Source: Actinomycetota bacterium
Lineage (GTDB): Bacteria > Actinomycetota > Acidimicrobiia > Acidimicrobiales > CADCTF01
Direction: 5' to 3'
DNA length: 13,800 nucleotides
NCBI GenBank assembly: GCA_019348305.1
Contig: JAHWJQ010000039.1
Location: 1 to 13,800 of the forward strand
Shown: positions 13,340 through 13,800 of the stretch, one piece after another
Layout of the letters: each line of letters starts with the position of its first letter
Numbering within the stretch: the first letter of the stretch is position 1
The notes under the pieces: generated by a model
What the model saw: only the letters and a program-made list of their open reading frames with translations
Told to the model about the DNA's origin: nothing
Databases searched by the model: none
Position numbers and translations under genes: made by a program

Positions 13340-13347
13340 GTCGCCCG

Positions 13348-13800
13348 GTGCCCGAGCGCGCCTACCTGTCCATCGGAGAGGTGCTGGCCCTGCTCCGCCC
13401 GGAGTTCCCCGACCTGACCATTTCGAAGATCCGCTTCCTCGAGAGCCAAGGACTGCTCGACCCGGAGCGAACCCCCTCGGGCTACCGGAAGTTCTACGAA
13501 CCGGACGTGGAGCGACTGCGGTGGATCCTGCGCCAACAGCGCGAGCAGTACCTCCCGCTCAAGGTCATAAAGGGGCGACTGGGCGAGGGCGAGCCCGAGG
13601 ACCCGGCGGCGGCTCTGGCGCCCGCTGGCGCGGATGCCGGCCGGCCCGCCGAAGTGGCCACCACCGAGCCGCCAGCGCTGGCCAGCGACCCCGCGCCCGC
13701 GGCGCCGGCACCTGCCCCTGGGCGGCCACCGGGCGATCGGCCCCCGCCCGCCCAGTCGTCGCCGCCCCAGTCGCCGAGCCCCCAGTCGCCGGTAGATCGG
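13348..13800 (+). CDS. MerR-family regulator (FtsR/Rv1828-like), 3' end missing
   Basis: The first 151 residues of a MerR-type regulator, open to the right edge. Residues 6-75 form the winged helix-turn-helix: [20 protein letters not shown], then [20 protein letters not shown] (26-45), [16 protein letters not shown], with the typical [11 protein letters not shown] and SGYRKF motifs. After residue 80 comes a long Ala/Pro-rich linker with three close copies of a cagtcg stretch ([14 protein letters not shown]). The position directly after the FHA gene matches Rv1828 and Corynebacterium FtsR, a regulator that acts on ftsZ. The usual C-terminal domain is outside the window. GTG start eight bases after the FHA stop; TAGGTC (13337-13342) could be a leaderless -10 but also overlaps that stop. 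Confidence 0.8.
   Translation, partial: MPERAYLSIGEVLALLRPEFPDLTISKIRFLESQGLLDPERTPSGYRKFYEPDVERLRWILRQQREQYLPLKVIKGRLGEGEPEDPAAALAPAGADAGRPAEVATTEPPALASDPAPAAPAPAPGRPPGDRPPPAQSSPPQSPSPQSPVDR

Noticed and set aside
1..13800. tRNA, rRNA, CRISPR array, insertion sequence, phage or defence genes
   Set aside because: No cloverleaf, spaced repeats, transposase, integrase or known defence motifs were seen on either strand; composition looks uniform across the window.

Overview
The window is GC-rich, strongly GC-biased at third codon positions, and carries no mobile element, CRISPR array or RNA gene that I can recognise. The right-hand gene order (pgsA-like CDP-alcohol phosphatidyltransferase, DUF881, small basic protein, DUF881, gcvH, FHA protein, MerR) is an actinobacterial arrangement; as I recall it matches Mycobacterium tuberculosis Rv1822-Rv1828. 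With the leaderless-looking starts and the zinc-ribbon FHA protein, this suggests an actinobacterium, perhaps a deep lineage such as Acidimicrobiia. The exact taxon is inference.

Left part (1-4640), mixed accessory genes: the end of an LVIVD-repeat protein; a convergent EamA/DMT-type exporter whose frame has no stop codon inside the window; a small TFIIB-type zinc-ribbon protein with an Arg/Asp-rich tail; an orphan membrane protein with a TrkA-C domain; a metallo-beta-lactamase-fold hydrolase; and two tandem, clearly duplicated short PadR-type regulators.

Middle part (4641-8046), envelope lipid and sugar genes: after a strong intergenic hairpin comes a 561-residue fusion of a DPM1-like family 2 glycosyltransferase to a YdjC/ChbG-type deacetylase. 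It overlaps a SAM methyltransferase. This pair could make, deacetylate and further modify a polyprenyl-phosphate amino sugar. A small convergent gene of unknown function follows, then a divergently transcribed CDP-alcohol phosphatidyltransferase.

Right part (8043-13800), conserved core: an 830-residue mannose-1-phosphate guanylyltransferase with a C-terminal phosphohexomutase domain that appears to have lost its catalytic motifs, translationally coupled to the phosphatidyltransferase; the DUF881-Sbp-DUF881 membrane trio; the glycine cleavage H protein; a zinc-ribbon/FHA protein related in position to GarA/OdhI; and the start of a MerR regulator resembling FtsR/Rv1828. Together they link phospholipid and GDP-mannose supply, an uncharacterised membrane trio related to genes of the Bacillus division cluster, and phospho-signalling of central metabolism.

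Seven genes have a TANNNT-like -10 element 6-9 bases before the start codon and no Shine-Dalgarno sequence, so leaderless transcription is probably common here. Three others (1683, 3801, 8043) have clear Shine-Dalgarno sequences.
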